The position numbers and the translations under genes are program-made. The notes below the pieces were generated by a model, which was given only the letters and a program-made list of their open reading frames with translations, did no database searches and had not been told where the DNA came from. This document shows positions 1-9,485 of a stretch of 64,000 nucleotides of DNA, in pieces (the stretch's first letter is position 1; every line of letters begins with the position of its first letter). This DNA is from Gemmatimonadota bacterium (GTDB lineage: Bacteria; Gemmatimonadota; Gemmatimonadetes; Gemmatimonadales; Gemmatimonadaceae): NCBI GenBank assembly GCA_027622655.1, contig JAQBYI010000011.1, forward strand, positions 1 to 64,000. The letters run 5' to 3'.

Positions 1-2
1 CG

Positions 3-188
3 AACGCACCCGCGGGCCCGCAGCTCTATGCATTCGACAAGATCAGCGGTCAACTCGTCGGTTCGGTGAGCATCCCTGCCGTGAACACCGCTGTGCCGAT
101 GACGTTCCTGCACCAGGGCAAGCAGTATATCGTCTTTGCCTCGGGCGCTGGTTCGAACACGAAACTGACTGCGCTCAAGCTGCCATAG
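3..188 (+). CDS. PQQ-dependent dehydrogenase-like beta-propeller, C-terminal fragment
   Basis: The reading frame enters from the left edge and ends at TAG 186-188, leaving 61 residues. The visible part contains LYAFDKISGQLVGSVSIP and, later, a QYIVFASGAG stretch. This is the last blade and tail typical of quinoprotein (glucose/alcohol) dehydrogenases of the PQQ propeller family, which are periplasmic and pass electrons to the respiratory chain. Substrate and N-terminus lie outside the window, so only the fold-level call is safe. A strong hairpin follows 15 bp after the stop. A non-enzymatic PQQ-like propeller cannot be excluded. Confidence 0.7.
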   Translation, partial: NAPAGPQLYAFDKISGQLVGSVSIPAVNTAVPMTFLHQGKQYIVFASGAGSNTKLTALKLP

Positions 189-203
189 TCGGCCGACTGA
201 AAC

Positions 204-238
204 ACGAAGCCCGCCCCGAGATTCGGGGCGGGCTTCGT
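204..238 (+). terminator. Perfect 15-bp hairpin terminator
   Basis: Positions 204-218 (ACGAAGCCCGCCCCG) are the exact reverse complement of 224-238, with the 5-base loop AGATT. It lies just after the stop at 188 and between two convergent genes, so it could serve both strands. There is no clear U-tract, which is common in high-GC genomes. Confidence 0.8.
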
Positions 239-259
239 CGCATGTGAAGTGAGCAGTTG

Positions 260-276
260 AGGTCAGGTCAGGTCAG
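260..276. repeat. GGTCA pentamer tandem repeat
   Basis: AGGTCAGGTCAGGTCAG is about 3.4 copies of a 5-bp unit, in the gap between the terminator and the stop of the M24 aminopeptidase. No function is apparent. Confidence 0.6.
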
Positions 277-320
277 TTCCGCATGCGACCAGTTGGGTAG
301 TTGCCCCGACGGCTATCAGG

Positions 321-1727
321 TCATCTGCGTCTCTGCCGCAGCCGCTCGAGCCCGTCGGCATCGCGCGGTAGCGCGGCCGTGAGGTTCTCGCTTCCCGTCG
401 CGGTGATCAGAATCTCGTCTTCGATGAACACTGCCACACCCTCAACGTGATTGTAGTACCACGGCTCGATGGTGAAGAGCATTCCGGGCGCCAGCAGCGC
501 GTCGGGCAGCGACGGGTCACCGGTATCGAGGCCGAGGTGATGTCCGAAGTAGAGAGGCGCCTGCATGTACGGCTTGGCCGCGGCGGGAATGGCAGCCGCC
601 GCCACGCGTTGCAGCGCCGCGAGCGTTGTGCCCGGCCGGGCCGCGGCAATGACGGCGTCAGAAATAGTCCGTACCATTTCCACGAGCTCGCGCTGTCGCG
701 GCGTAAAGCGCTCATCCACGGGAAACGTGCGTCCAACGTCGCTCACATAGTGGTCGCGTTCGCACCCAACGTCATATATCACGAGTTCGCCGCTCCGCAT
801 CTCACGGTTCCGGCGATCGTACTGCGCGCCGAGTATCCGCCACGGCCAGAGCGAGTTGTCGCCGGACTTGATGATGGGCGTGAACGCGACGCGCTGCGCG
901 CCCAACGCCATGCAGTCAGCATCGAACGCCCCTGTGAGGGTTCGTTCGTCCACTCCGGGGCGCACGCGCATGGCGCCCCGTTCGATGGCCACGCTCGTGA
1001 TGCGCGCGGCCTCGCGCATGATCGTCAGCTCGCGCGGTGACTTGATCATTCGCGCCGTCGCCATCATCGCATAGGCGTTGGCGATCATGAGCCCGGGATG
1101 GGCGCGCCGGAGATGAGCGGCCAGCAGTTCCCCGGGCGAAGGGCCCACGAACGGCGACGCCGCGGCGACCGTTGCCTGTCCGGCGCGCCCTACGTCAATC
1201 AGGACGCGTGTGCCGCGCCTTGCCGCTGCTGCCACAAACCCGTCGAATGCGTCAACTGTGAGCACTGAGTCCACTCCGCTGAGCGATCGCAACTCAGGGT
1301 CGCCGGCCAGCTGGCGCCCCGGGAAATCGTTTGGCCGGCCGGGGTTCTCGAACCTCGGATCGGTGGGCGGCACGAAGAGCAATGCCCGACGTGTGTGGCC
1401 GTCGATCGCCAGAAACGAACGCGAGACTTCGAGCCCGGCCAGATACTCAAAGCCGTCGAGTTGCCGAAACGTCTCACCGCCGCTGGTCCCCTCCCCGCTC
1501 GGGACCAACAGCACGTCGCCGTCGGCGAGGGCCGCCAGGATCGCGCCACGCCGCGCGACATATTCGTCGGCCGGAAAGACCGGTCGCGTCCAGTTCGTGA
1601 AGCGTTCAGCGCGCTGAGCGACCGCTGGTGTTGCCAGCCCACCCACCGCGACCGCTGCGGCGAGCGCAAACGTCAGGACTTGAAGCGGACGGTGAGGAGT
1701 TCGCGGGACGATCATATGGAGAATCAT
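321..1727 (-). CDS. Exported Xaa-Pro aminopeptidase-like metallopeptidase (M24)
   Basis: A 468-residue protein with an N-terminal signal peptide (hydrophobic LTFALAAAVAVGGLATPAVA), then an aminopeptidase-P N-terminal domain and a C-terminal pita-bread M24 domain. The metal ligands are visible: two Asp in YDVGCERDHYVSDVGR, His in GHHLGLDTGD, Glu in FTIEPW and Glu in EDEILIT. The family removes N-terminal residues ahead of proline using two Mn/Co ions. The ATG at 1727 is preferred over an upstream in-frame start because the signal peptide begins there and a GAGGA lies about 10 bases upstream. Exact peptide specificity is not readable. Confidence 0.9.
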   Translation of the reverse strand: MILHMIVPRTPHRPLQVLTFALAAAVAVGGLATPAVAQRAERFTNWTRPVFPADEYVARRGAILAALADGDVLLVPSGEGTSGGETFRQLDGFEYLAGLEVSRSFLAIDGHTRRALLFVPPTDPRFENPGRPNDFPGRQLAGDPELRSLSGVDSVLTVDAFDGFVAAAARRGTRVLIDVGRAGQATVAAASPFVGPSPGELLAAHLRRAHPGLMIANAYAMMATARMIKSPRELTIMREAARITSVAIERGAMRVRPGVDERTLTGAFDADCMALGAQRVAFTPIIKSGDNSLWPWRILGAQYDRRNREMRSGELVIYDVGCERDHYVSDVGRTFPVDERFTPRQRELVEMVRTISDAVIAAARPGTTLAALQRVAAAAIPAAAKPYMQAPLYFGHHLGLDTGDPSLPDALLAPGMLFTIEPWYYNHVEGVAVFIEDEILITATGSENLTAALPRDADGLERLRQRRR

Positions 1728-1828
1728 GGTGCAACGATCCTCGCTCGGCGTGGTCGAGTCAAGCGTTGACGTGCAGACGGCGCCGGAGAAGAATCCCCGG
1801 CGCCGTCGAGCCTGCCACAAGCGATCGA

Positions 1829-3034
1829 TCAGCCGCCGCGCGAACCGCCCACTGCGCCATTGACGAAAATCTCCTTGAACGCCGCCGTAAACCGAACCAT
1901 CTCGTCCGGGTTACCGACGGAAACGCGCAAGTGCTGAAGCATCGGCGGGAACGGACGTCCGACGAGAACCTTCTTCGCCTTGAACGCGTCGATCACCGGC
2001 TGCACAGGCCGCTTGATGTGCACCATGAAGAAGTTCGTCTCGGACGGCAGCGACTCGTAACCCATCGCCTTGACGTCGGCCACGGCCTTCTTGCGCAGTT
2101 CGAGCGTCGCCTTCTTCACCTGCTCCTGCGACGCCGTGTCACGCAGCGCTGCAGCGCCGGCCCACTGTACCAGGGCGTTGATCGTACCCGTCTGGTGTTC
2201 GCGCATCTTGAGCGCGATCGCGGGCGTCGTGATCGCGTAGCCAAGCCGCATTCCGGCGAGGCCGGAAATCTTGGAGAACGTGCGCGTGACGATGACCGGG
2301 CGTCCTTCCATCACGTACGGGACCGATGTGCCGTAGTCGCTGTCGTCGACAAAGTGATGATACGCTTCGTCGATGAGCACCGGCACGTCTTCAGGAATCC
2401 CGTCGAGGAGCTGCCTGATCTCCCTCTTGGTAACGATGCGCCCCGTCGGATTGTTCGGGTTGCAGAGGTAAACGAAGCCGACCTCGCGGTAGTGCTTCTT
2501 GGTCGCCGAGATGATAGCCGGAATGTCCTGACGATAATCGGGGAGAAGCGGAATTTTGATCGCCTCGGCCCTGATGCTCGTAGCCTGCTGATAGACCGAG
2601 CCGTACGACGGGTCCGAGCCCACGACCTTGGTATCGTTGGTCGTCAGGTATGTCAGGCCAACGACGTTCAGCAGCTCGCCCGACCCTGCGCCCATAATGA
2701 CGTGGTCGCGCTTCACGCCGTGGTGATCGGCGATTGCCTGCTGAATGTTGTCGTCCGGGTAGCCATACCGATTCGCGAACTTGTACGCGTGGCTCATTGC
2801 CTTAAGCGCGGATTCGGGCGGCCCGTACGGGTTTTCATTGAAGTTGCACTTGGCCATGGAATCCCATTCCGCCTCCGAACCACCCTGGAGTCGAGCGAGT
2901 TCTGCGGGGGAAAGGTTCGGCTGCTGGCCCTGGGCAAAGAGAGCGAGTTCGCTCGGCGTGAGCGCGAGCATGCCTGCTGTTGCCGCGGCGCCGCCAAGGA
3001 AACGACGACGTGAAACGTGATTCGGGAAGTCCAT
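1829..3034 (-). CDS. Tat-signal PLP aminotransferase, class I/II (HisC-like)
   Basis: 401 residues. The N-terminus has a twin-arginine signal (SRRRFLGGAAATAGML, residues 8-23) followed by a fold type I aminotransferase domain. The PLP lysine is in FSKISGLAGMRLGYA, and the NPNNPTGR and DEAYHHF motifs are present. The fold and motifs are closest to histidinol-phosphate aminotransferases, but export by Tat argues against histidine biosynthesis. Tat carries folded, cofactor-loaded proteins, which fits a PLP enzyme acting outside the cytoplasm. The substrate is unknown. It is convergent with nothing and divergent from the YVTN propeller at 3176. Confidence 0.88.
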   Translation of the reverse strand: MDFPNHVSRRRFLGGAAATAGMLALTPSELALFAQGQQPNLSPAELARLQGGSEAEWDSMAKCNFNENPYGPPESALKAMSHAYKFANRYGYPDDNIQQAIADHHGVKRDHVIMGAGSGELLNVVGLTYLTTNDTKVVGSDPSYGSVYQQATSIRAEAIKIPLLPDYRQDIPAIISATKKHYREVGFVYLCNPNNPTGRIVTKREIRQLLDGIPEDVPVLIDEAYHHFVDDSDYGTSVPYVMEGRPVIVTRTFSKISGLAGMRLGYAITTPAIALKMREHQTGTINALVQWAGAAALRDTASQEQVKKATLELRKKAVADVKAMGYESLPSETNFFMVHIKRPVQPVIDAFKAKKVLVGRPFPPMLQHLRVSVGNPDEMVRFTAAFKEIFVNGAVGGSRGG

Positions 3035-3175
3035 GTACTGCCCCCGGGGGAGGTGGGAGGGGTTGAGACGGGTTCCGTAGGTTGGTCATATACTATAGAA
3101 CATTGGGCCGCGGGGGTAGGGCGAGGCCATTTGGGTTATCATCAAGCTCCCGCACTCGAATCGAGGAGAGGCACC

Positions 3176-4162
3176 ATGCGCTCAGCCTTGCTCACAGTTT
3201 GCATGCTGGCGTTGCCGGCATCGGCGATCGCCCAACGGCACACGATCGTCGCGCTCAGCCACAGCGATCACACGGCATACGAGCTGGATCCCGCCACCGG
3301 CAAGGTGTTGCATCAGTTTACCGCGGCCGAGCAACCGCACGAGGGCGTCGCTTCGCCCGACGGCAAGACGTTCTATGCCGCCGTACCGAACGGACCGCAC
3401 GTCGTCATTCTCGATGGCGCCACGTTCAAGGAGATTGGCCGGATCGAATCCGGGTTTTTCAAGTCGTCGCGCCCGAACGGTTCGGCGTCTCCCCACGGCA
3501 TCGCGCTCACCACCGACGGCAGCAAGCTCTACGTCGGCCTCGAAAATGCCGACGTTCCCGGCATCGTCGTCTACGACACCAAGACGAATAAGGTGATCAG
3601 GAAGATCGACATCATGTTGCGCGGCGGTCATTTCCTGGCCATCCAGCCGGGCACGGACAAACTCTATTACCCGATGCGCGAGGACAATCGCGTCCTGGTA
3701 ATCGACACGAAGACGGACGTCGTCTCGAAGATCATCACGATCGCCGGTGGACCCGTTGGCGTTGGGTTCGCACCCAACGGCGACGTCTGGATTCACAACG
3801 ACGGTGACGGCACCGTCCACGTGATCGACAGCAAGAAGGACGAAGTCGTGCAGGTACTGAAGAACCTCGGAGAGGGCGCGGGCCGGATGGCCGTGTCCCG
3901 CGACGGCAAATGGGCTGCGTCCACACACGGCACGACTCAGGACGTCGCGCTGATCAATGCAGTCACCAAGGAAGTGGCCGCGACCATCAAAATCGGTCGC
4001 GGGCCTGGCTTCCCGGTGTTCTCGCCCGATGGCACGAAGCTCTATGTCATGAACTCAGACGAGGGCAACGTGGTCGTTATCGACACAAAGACCATGGCCG
4101 TTGAGGCTCAGTACAAGGTGGGCGTCAATCCGTTTGGCGGGGGGATCATCGTTCGGAAATAG
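3176..4162 (+). CDS. Exported YVTN-family beta-propeller protein
   Basis: 328 residues with a cleavable signal peptide (RSALLTVCMLALPASAIAQ). The rest is a seven-bladed propeller of about 40-residue repeats carrying blade motifs such as VYDTKTNKVI, VIDTKTDVVSKII and VIDSKKDEVVQVL. These match the YVTN/cytochrome d1-like class. Such proteins bind partners or ligands in the periplasm; no heme-binding CxxCH is visible, so no redox role is claimed. ATG 3176 is chosen because GAGGAGAG lies at 3163-3170. The 3' end overlaps the convergent transporter gene by 17 bp. Confidence 0.85.
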   Translation: MRSALLTVCMLALPASAIAQRHTIVALSHSDHTAYELDPATGKVLHQFTAAEQPHEGVASPDGKTFYAAVPNGPHVVILDGATFKEIGRIESGFFKSSRPNGSASPHGIALTTDGSKLYVGLENADVPGIVVYDTKTNKVIRKIDIMLRGGHFLAIQPGTDKLYYPMREDNRVLVIDTKTDVVSKIITIAGGPVGVGFAPNGDVWIHNDGDGTVHVIDSKKDEVVQVLKNLGEGAGRMAVSRDGKWAASTHGTTQDVALINAVTKEVAATIKIGRGPGFPVFSPDGTKLYVMNSDEGNVVVIDTKTMAVEAQYKVGVNPFGGGIIVRK

Positions 4163-5675
4163 GACGCGACCGAAGAAACTCCTGCGCGACTGCGGCCGGT
4201 GTCGCACCGTCCTGATCCACCGCCAGGTTCATCCGCCGCATCTGGTCAGCGCCAATCGTACCGGTCAGCGTCTTCAACGCTGCGACTACGTCCGGGCGCT
4301 CCCGTCTGAGCCGGGGCCCGACAAGGATCACCGCGTCGTACGGCGGAATCGCGCGGCGGTCGTCTTCAATGACAACCAGATCGAGTGCCACGATCCGGCC
4401 GTCAGTCGAGAAGGCGCTGATGACGTCAATCTGATTGCTGGCGACGGCCTGATACATGAGCGACGGATCCATCGTCCGCTTTTCGGCGAACGCGAGCCCA
4501 TAGCTGTCGCGCACCGACGCCCACTCGGCGCGGTCGAAAAACTCGTAGTCGCCGCCGATGCTGAGCCTCGGCGCGTGCGGCACGAGGTCGCTGATGCGGC
4601 CCACTCGGAGGCTCTCTGCCTGGCGGCGGGTCATTGCCAGCGCGTAGGCGTTCTCGAAACCCAGCCCGCCAACCAGCTCGACGCCATGCTCGTCCGCGAG
4701 GAACCGGCCGACTTCCTCCAGCACACCAGCTCTATCGACGCCGGCCGATGCACGTTTCATGATAGTGGCCCAGATCGTTCCCGAGTATTCGACATACACA
4801 TCGATCTCGCCCGACAGCAGCGCATCGAACGCCACGGTCGATCCAAGCGAAGAGACAACCTCGACGCTCGCCCCCGTCGCCGCCCCGATCCGGCCCGCCA
4901 TGATGTCACTCAGGATGTACTGCTCGGTGAACGTCTTGGCGCCCACGACAACGCGGTCAGCCGATGCGCCTCGCAATCCCCGTACGAAGGTGACGCCGGA
5001 ATACGCGTAGAGCATCGCTAGCGAAGCCAACACGGCGATCAGTGGCGCGCGGCGCCGGCTCAACAGCGCGCCGCCAAGCGCACGGACCAGACCGTCGAGC
5101 ACCAGCGCGAGAACGGCGGAGGCAATACACCCGACGAGCACGGCGTTGAGGTTGCGCGTCTGAAGGCCGGCAAAGATGTAGTTGCCGAGGCTCGTGGCAC
5201 CCACCGGCGTCGACAGAGTCGCGATGCCCACCGTCCACACTGTGGATGTGCGCAGCCCCGCCAGGATTACGGGCATCGCCAGCGGGATCTCCACGCGCCA
5301 CAACTGCTGGTTGCGGGTCATGCCCACGCCGCGCGCCGCTTCTATCATCGCCGGGTCGAGTCCCGATAGCCCTGTAACTGTGTTGCGGAGAATCGGCAGC
5401 ACGCTGTAGAGCGTCAGGCCGATGAAAGCCGGCAGGAAGCCGATGCTGCGCATGCCGAGCGCGGCGAGAGCAGGTACCATGATGGCCAGCAGCGCCAGAC
5501 TCGGGATTGTCTGAATGACGCTCGCCACGGCCAGCACAGGGCGCTCGAGCCGCCGCGCCCGCGCAATCACGATTCCAGCCGGGATACTGAACGCCGAACC
5601 CGCCAGCAGCGCGAACAGAGTCAGCTGCAGATGCGCCGTCAGGTAGGCGGGCAGGAGTGCGAGCTGTTCGCTCAC
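4146..5675 (-). CDS. Osmoprotectant-type ABC permease fused to substrate-binding domain
   Basis: 509 residues. Residues 1-230 are a BPD-type permease with several membrane helices and the EAA loop (EAARGVGMTRNQQLWRVEIP). After one more helix (about 215-230) comes an OpuAC/ProX-like binding domain beginning VVVGAKTFTEQYILSDI and including IDVYVEYSGTIW. Fused permease-binding proteins of this kind occur in the glycine betaine/choline/carnitine (OpuB/ProU) group. The start overlaps the ATPase stop by 4 bp (ATGA), so the two are coupled. The actual compatible solute is not determined by sequence. Confidence 0.88.
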   Translation of the reverse strand: MSEQLALLPAYLTAHLQLTLFALLAGSAFSIPAGIVIARARRLERPVLAVASVIQTIPSLALLAIMVPALAALGMRSIGFLPAFIGLTLYSVLPILRNTVTGLSGLDPAMIEAARGVGMTRNQQLWRVEIPLAMPVILAGLRTSTVWTVGIATLSTPVGATSLGNYIFAGLQTRNLNAVLVGCIASAVLALVLDGLVRALGGALLSRRRAPLIAVLASLAMLYAYSGVTFVRGLRGASADRVVVGAKTFTEQYILSDIMAGRIGAATGASVEVVSSLGSTVAFDALLSGEIDVYVEYSGTIWATIMKRASAGVDRAGVLEEVGRFLADEHGVELVGGLGFENAYALAMTRRQAESLRVGRISDLVPHAPRLSIGGDYEFFDRAEWASVRDSYGLAFAEKRTMDPSLMYQAVASNQIDVISAFSTDGRIVALDLVVIEDDRRAIPPYDAVILVGPRLRRERPDVVAALKTLTGTIGADQMRRMNLAVDQDGATPAAVAQEFLRSRPISER

Positions 5676-6436
5676 TTGGCCCGGGCCTCGAGAAAACCGT
5701 CAACCAGTGCTGCCTGACGCTTGGGCGTGTTCATGAGCTGACGGACGTAGTCGTCTGCAGGAAACTGCAGCAACTCGGCGGGCGTGCCAATCTGCACGAG
5801 CCGGCCGTCGTGCATCACGCCGATGCGATCGCCGATGACGAGCGCCTCCACCATGTCGTGCGTCACGAAGATCGCCGTCAGCTTCAGTTGGCGCCGGATG
5901 CGCAAAAAGGACTGTTGCAGCCGATCACGGGTCAGTGGATCGAGCGCGCCAAACGGTTCATCGAGGAGCATCAGTCGAGGCGACGCCGCCAGCGCCCTCG
6001 CAACGCCAATCCGCTGCTGCTGCCCGCCCGAGAGCTCGGAGGGCTGCCGATGCGCAAAACTGGCGTCCAGTTCCACGAGCTCGAGCAGTTCGGCGACGCG
6101 CGCCGCGGCGCGCGTGCTGTCCCAGCCGAGCAGTGTGAGCGTGACGGCCACGTTCTCGCCGACGGTCATGTGGGGAAAGAGCCCGATCCGCTGGAAGACG
6201 TACCCGATCTTGCGCCGCAGTTCGTGCGGATCGAGTGTGCCCGCGTCCTCGCCGTCGATGAGCACCCGCCCGGATGTCGGCTCGATGAGGCGGTTCACCA
6301 TTTTCAGCGTCGTGGTCTTCCCTGACCCGGACGCGCCCAGCAACACAAGCAACTCGCCCTCGGCCACCGACAGCGACAGGTGGTCCACGACGGTTGACTG
6401 CCCGTACTGCTTGGTGAGCCCCTGGGTTTCGATCAT
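5672..6436 (-). CDS. Osmoprotectant ABC transporter ATP-binding protein
   Basis: 254 residues with Walker A GASGSGKTTTLK, Q-loop, signature LSGGQQQRIGVARAL, Walker B LMLLDEPFGALD and the switch His in FVTHDM. It matches ProV/OpuCA ATPases but stops after the nucleotide-binding domain and lacks the C-terminal CBS pair that senses ionic strength in OpuA-type proteins. ATG 6436 gives the usual MIETQGLTKQYG beginning. It is the first gene of a two-gene operon with the fused permease-binding protein. Confidence 0.9.
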   Translation of the reverse strand: MIETQGLTKQYGQSTVVDHLSLSVAEGELLVLLGASGSGKTTTLKMVNRLIEPTSGRVLIDGEDAGTLDPHELRRKIGYVFQRIGLFPHMTVGENVAVTLTLLGWDSTRAAARVAELLELVELDASFAHRQPSELSGGQQQRIGVARALAASPRLMLLDEPFGALDPLTRDRLQQSFLRIRRQLKLTAIFVTHDMVEALVIGDRIGVMHDGRLVQIGTPAELLQFPADDYVRQLMNTPKRQAALVDGFLEARAK

Positions 6437-6601
6437 GGAATCGCGGCCTCGGCGCGTCACCCGACGCCGCGCCTGGGAGGTGCGGCCAGAGAATGATGCT
6501 GTCGAAAAAACATAACGGATGTGACGCAACGTTCGCGCACTATCAGGAGAACCTGTTGTTCTTCAACGCGGGAGCGCGAGCAGGCGGTCCTTTCGCGGCA
6601 T

Positions 6602-6616
6602 AGATTGGGGCAATCT
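6602..6616. promoter_or_regulatory. Inverted repeat upstream of M16 operon
   Basis: AGATTGGGGCAATCT is a 6-bp inverted repeat with a 3-base centre, 18 bases before the ATG at 6635. It could be an operator or a leader hairpin; there is no direct evidence for either. Confidence 0.25.
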
Positions 6617-6634
6617 GACTACTAGGGAGTCCCG

Positions 6635-8005
6635 ATGTTCTCAGTGCCCCGCACCCGGCTTCCGCGAGCCGCCCTCGCCGTTGGCCTGATCGCCCTCCCG
6701 TTCGGCGCCGCCTTCGCGCAGCAACAGGGCGGAAGCGACATCAAGTTCACCGACACCAGGCTCAAGAACGGGCTTCGTATCATCGTCGCAGAGGACAACG
6801 TTGCGCCGGTGTTCTCAATCGCCGTCTCTTACAACGCCGGGTCGCGCGACGAACGCAAAGGACGCACCGGCTTCGCGCACCTGTTCGAGCACATGATGTT
6901 CAAGGGCTCCGAGAACGTCGGTCCGGGTGAGCACTTCACGCTCATCTTCAATAATGGTGGCAACATGAACGGGACCACCAACAAGGACCGAACGCTCTAC
7001 TACGAGACACTGCCGACGAACCAACTCGACCTCGGCCTCTACCTCGAGGCCGACCGGATGCGCTCGCTCGCGATCACCAAGGACAACCTCGCCAACCAGA
7101 TCAACGCGGTACAGGAAGAGCGGCGTCTGGGCGTGGACAACCAGCCGTACGGCAAGACGTTCGAGGCCGTGGATTCACTCGCGTATTCGAACTTCGCCTA
7201 CCAACACTCCGTGATCGGATCAATGGCCGACCTGTCCGCCGCGTCGGTCGACGATGTGGCCGCGTTCTTCAAGACCTACTACGCGCCGAACAACGCCGTG
7301 ATCGCGATCGTCGGGGACGTAAAAACATCGGAAGTCCTGGCCAAAGCGCGGAAATATTTCGAGTCGATTCCGTCGCAGCCGGCGCCACCGGCGGTGGACA
7401 TGAGCGAACCGATGCAGACTGCTGAAAAGCGAATGGAGATGGAGAGTCAGCTCGCCCGCCTCACGCGCATTGACATCATGTATCTCACTCCACCTTCCGA
7501 TTCGGACGACGAGTCTGCACTCACGGTGCTCGCCACTGTACTTGGCGGCGGACGCAGCGGTCGATTCTATGAGCAGGTCGTTCGCCAGCAGGAGCTCGCG
7601 ACCAGCGCCACCGCATCGAAGGGCGAGTCGCGCGGTCCCGGCCTGTTTCGGCTCGGCATCACGGTGGCGCCCGGCAAGAGCGCCGCGGATGTGGAGCAAG
7701 CCGTGTACCTCGAAATCGAGAAAGTGAAACAATCCGGTGTGGCAGACTGGGAAGTCGAGAAGGCGCGGTCCAACGCGCGGCGCGGCATCGTAGCAAGCCT
7801 GCAGAATTCACTGCAGCGCGCGGTGCTGTTGTCGGAATACGCGCTCTTCTACAACGAGCCGGGCCGGATCAACCAACGCGCCCAGCGCATCAACGCGGTC
7901 ACCGCCGCGGACGTTCAGCGCGTGGCCAACAAGTATCTGACGACGACGAACCGTTCGGTGATCGTCACGACCCCGAAGCCGGCCGCCGGCCGGGGAGGAG
8001 AGTAG
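6635..8005 (+). CDS. Exported M16 zinc peptidase, catalytic subunit
   Basis: 456 residues with a signal peptide ending near GAAFAQQQ. The inverted zinc motif HLFEH (HxxEH) is followed by the distal Glu in NAVQEERRLG, so the active site is complete. M16 enzymes (processing peptidase/PqqL type) form a clam-shell that degrades or processes peptides. Many bacterial members are pairs of an active subunit and an inactive one, and the next gene begins 1 bp after this stop and supplies the inactive partner. Periplasmic location is inferred from the signal peptide. Confidence 0.92.
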   Translation: MFSVPRTRLPRAALAVGLIALPFGAAFAQQQGGSDIKFTDTRLKNGLRIIVAEDNVAPVFSIAVSYNAGSRDERKGRTGFAHLFEHMMFKGSENVGPGEHFTLIFNNGGNMNGTTNKDRTLYYETLPTNQLDLGLYLEADRMRSLAITKDNLANQINAVQEERRLGVDNQPYGKTFEAVDSLAYSNFAYQHSVIGSMADLSAASVDDVAAFFKTYYAPNNAVIAIVGDVKTSEVLAKARKYFESIPSQPAPPAVDMSEPMQTAEKRMEMESQLARLTRIDIMYLTPPSDSDDESALTVLATVLGGGRSGRFYEQVVRQQELATSATASKGESRGPGLFRLGITVAPGKSAADVEQAVYLEIEKVKQSGVADWEVEKARSNARRGIVASLQNSLQRAVLLSEYALFYNEPGRINQRAQRINAVTAADVQRVANKYLTTTNRSVIVTTPKPAAGRGGE

Positions 8006-8006
8006 C

Positions 8007-9485
8007 ATGCGAAGAGCATCCGTGGTGCGCCTGATCGTCCTGGCGGTCACTCCATTTGCTTTGGCCGTTGCGAACGCGCAACAGGCGCCACCGACGACGC
8101 AAGCGGTTGTCCTCAAGGGCAGAGCACCCGTCTCGGACAAGGTGCTGGGTGTCAAGCTGCCGCGCCCAAGAGAAGGCACGCTTGCCAACGGCGTCCACTT
8201 GATCGTGCTGGAGGACCATCGCGCACCCCAGGTGACCTTCTCGCTTCAGATTCCTGGCGCCGGTGGCTACTTCGATCCCGCGGGCCAAACCGGGCTTGCG
8301 ACGGTCACGGCAGCGATGATGCGTGAAGGAACCACGACGCGAACCACGGTGCAGATCTCGGAGCAACTTGAGACTATGGCCGCCGGGCTCAGCGTCAACA
8401 CGGGCACGTCGTCCCTCAATGCGACCGTATCCGGATCGGCGCTCACCGAGCACGTGGACAAACTGTTCGATATGGCTGCCGACTTGCTCCTGCATCCAAC
8501 GTTCCCGGAAGAGGAATTCGTGAAGTACCGCCAGCGGTCGCTGGCCGGGCTGAACCAGCAGCGGTCGAATCCCGGTTTTCTGGCGCAGGAACTGTGGTCG
8601 AAAGTGATGTTTGGCGATCACCCTGCAGGCCGGATTTCCATGACGTCGGCCTCGCTCGGCGCGTTTACGCGTGAACAGTTGGTCGAATTCCACAAAACTC
8701 GGTATGTCCCCGATAACGCAGTGATCGCCATGTCCGGCGACATCACATACGCCGCCGCGCAGAAACTGGTCGAGTCGCGTTTGGGAACGTGGGCGAAGAC
8801 AGGAACGCCGATGCCGATGGCGAGCGACCCGGCCGCGGCGGGGCCAGGCAAGGTCTACCTCGTGGATCGACCCAACTCGGTGCAGACGAACTTTATGGTC
8901 GGCGTGCAGGCGATCAGCCGCACGGATCCGGACTACAACGTGATGGAGCTCATGAACGCCGTCGTGGGCGGCGGCCCCACCGGGCGGCTGTTCACACACC
9001 TGCGCGAGGAGAAGGGTTACACGTACGGCGCATACTCCGGCCTGCAGGCCGAGAGCTTCAAGGGTACGTGGTTTGCGCAGACGGACGTTCGCTCCGAGGT
9101 GACCGAGCCGGCGCTCACGGACTTGATGGAAGAACTTCGCCTGATTCGTGACGTGCCCGTGTCCAGCAAGGAACTGCAAGACAAAAAGCGGTCGTTGGTA
9201 GCGTCGTTCGCGCTCTCACTCGAGAGCCCGCAACGGGTTCTGAACTACTACGTCACGAGCTGGACGTACAAGCTGCCCGCGGACTATTGGGACAAGTATC
9301 CGGCGCGCGTCATGGGCGTGACGTCGAAGCAGGTGCAGGCGGCCGCCAACAAGTACCTCGACCCCAGCAAGGTGCAGATCATCGCGGTGGGCGACGGCAA
9401 GCAGGTTGCGGCTGCGCTCGGAAAGTTCGGCCCGCTGGAAACGTACGACACCGAGGGCAAAAAAATTACCGCCATTGTCCCCTAA
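8007..9485 (+). CDS. Exported M16 family protein, non-catalytic partner
   Basis: 492 residues with a signal peptide (VLAVTPFALAVANAQ). It has the M16 fold but where the partner has HxxEH it reads GLATVTAAMMREGT, so zinc cannot be bound. It keeps the C-terminal Arg/Tyr substrate-binding region (GRLFTHLREEKGYTYGAYS), as expected for the partner of an M16 heterodimer. The single-base gap to the upstream gene implies co-translation. Confidence 0.9.
   Translation: MRRASVVRLIVLAVTPFALAVANAQQAPPTTQAVVLKGRAPVSDKVLGVKLPRPREGTLANGVHLIVLEDHRAPQVTFSLQIPGAGGYFDPAGQTGLATVTAAMMREGTTTRTTVQISEQLETMAAGLSVNTGTSSLNATVSGSALTEHVDKLFDMAADLLLHPTFPEEEFVKYRQRSLAGLNQQRSNPGFLAQELWSKVMFGDHPAGRISMTSASLGAFTREQLVEFHKTRYVPDNAVIAMSGDITYAAAQKLVESRLGTWAKTGTPMPMASDPAAAGPGKVYLVDRPNSVQTNFMVGVQAISRTDPDYNVMELMNAVVGGGPTGRLFTHLREEKGYTYGAYSGLQAESFKGTWFAQTDVRSEVTEPALTDLMEELRLIRDVPVSSKELQDKKRSLVASFALSLESPQRVLNYYVTSWTYKLPADYWDKYPARVMGVTSKQVQAAANKYLDPSKVQIIAVGDGKQVAAALGKFGPLETYDTEGKKITAIVP

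Noticed and set aside
3088-3100. A TATACTATAGAA string also seen near 39482-39491, considered as a shared promoter motif.
   Set aside because: At 39482 it lies inside the T2SSF coding sequence (EFYSMWR). At 3088 no -35 match at proper spacing is present on either strand.
4146-4162. The 17-bp overlap of the YVTN and transporter genes as an error.
   Set aside because: Short convergent overlaps are common, and both protein ends look normal.
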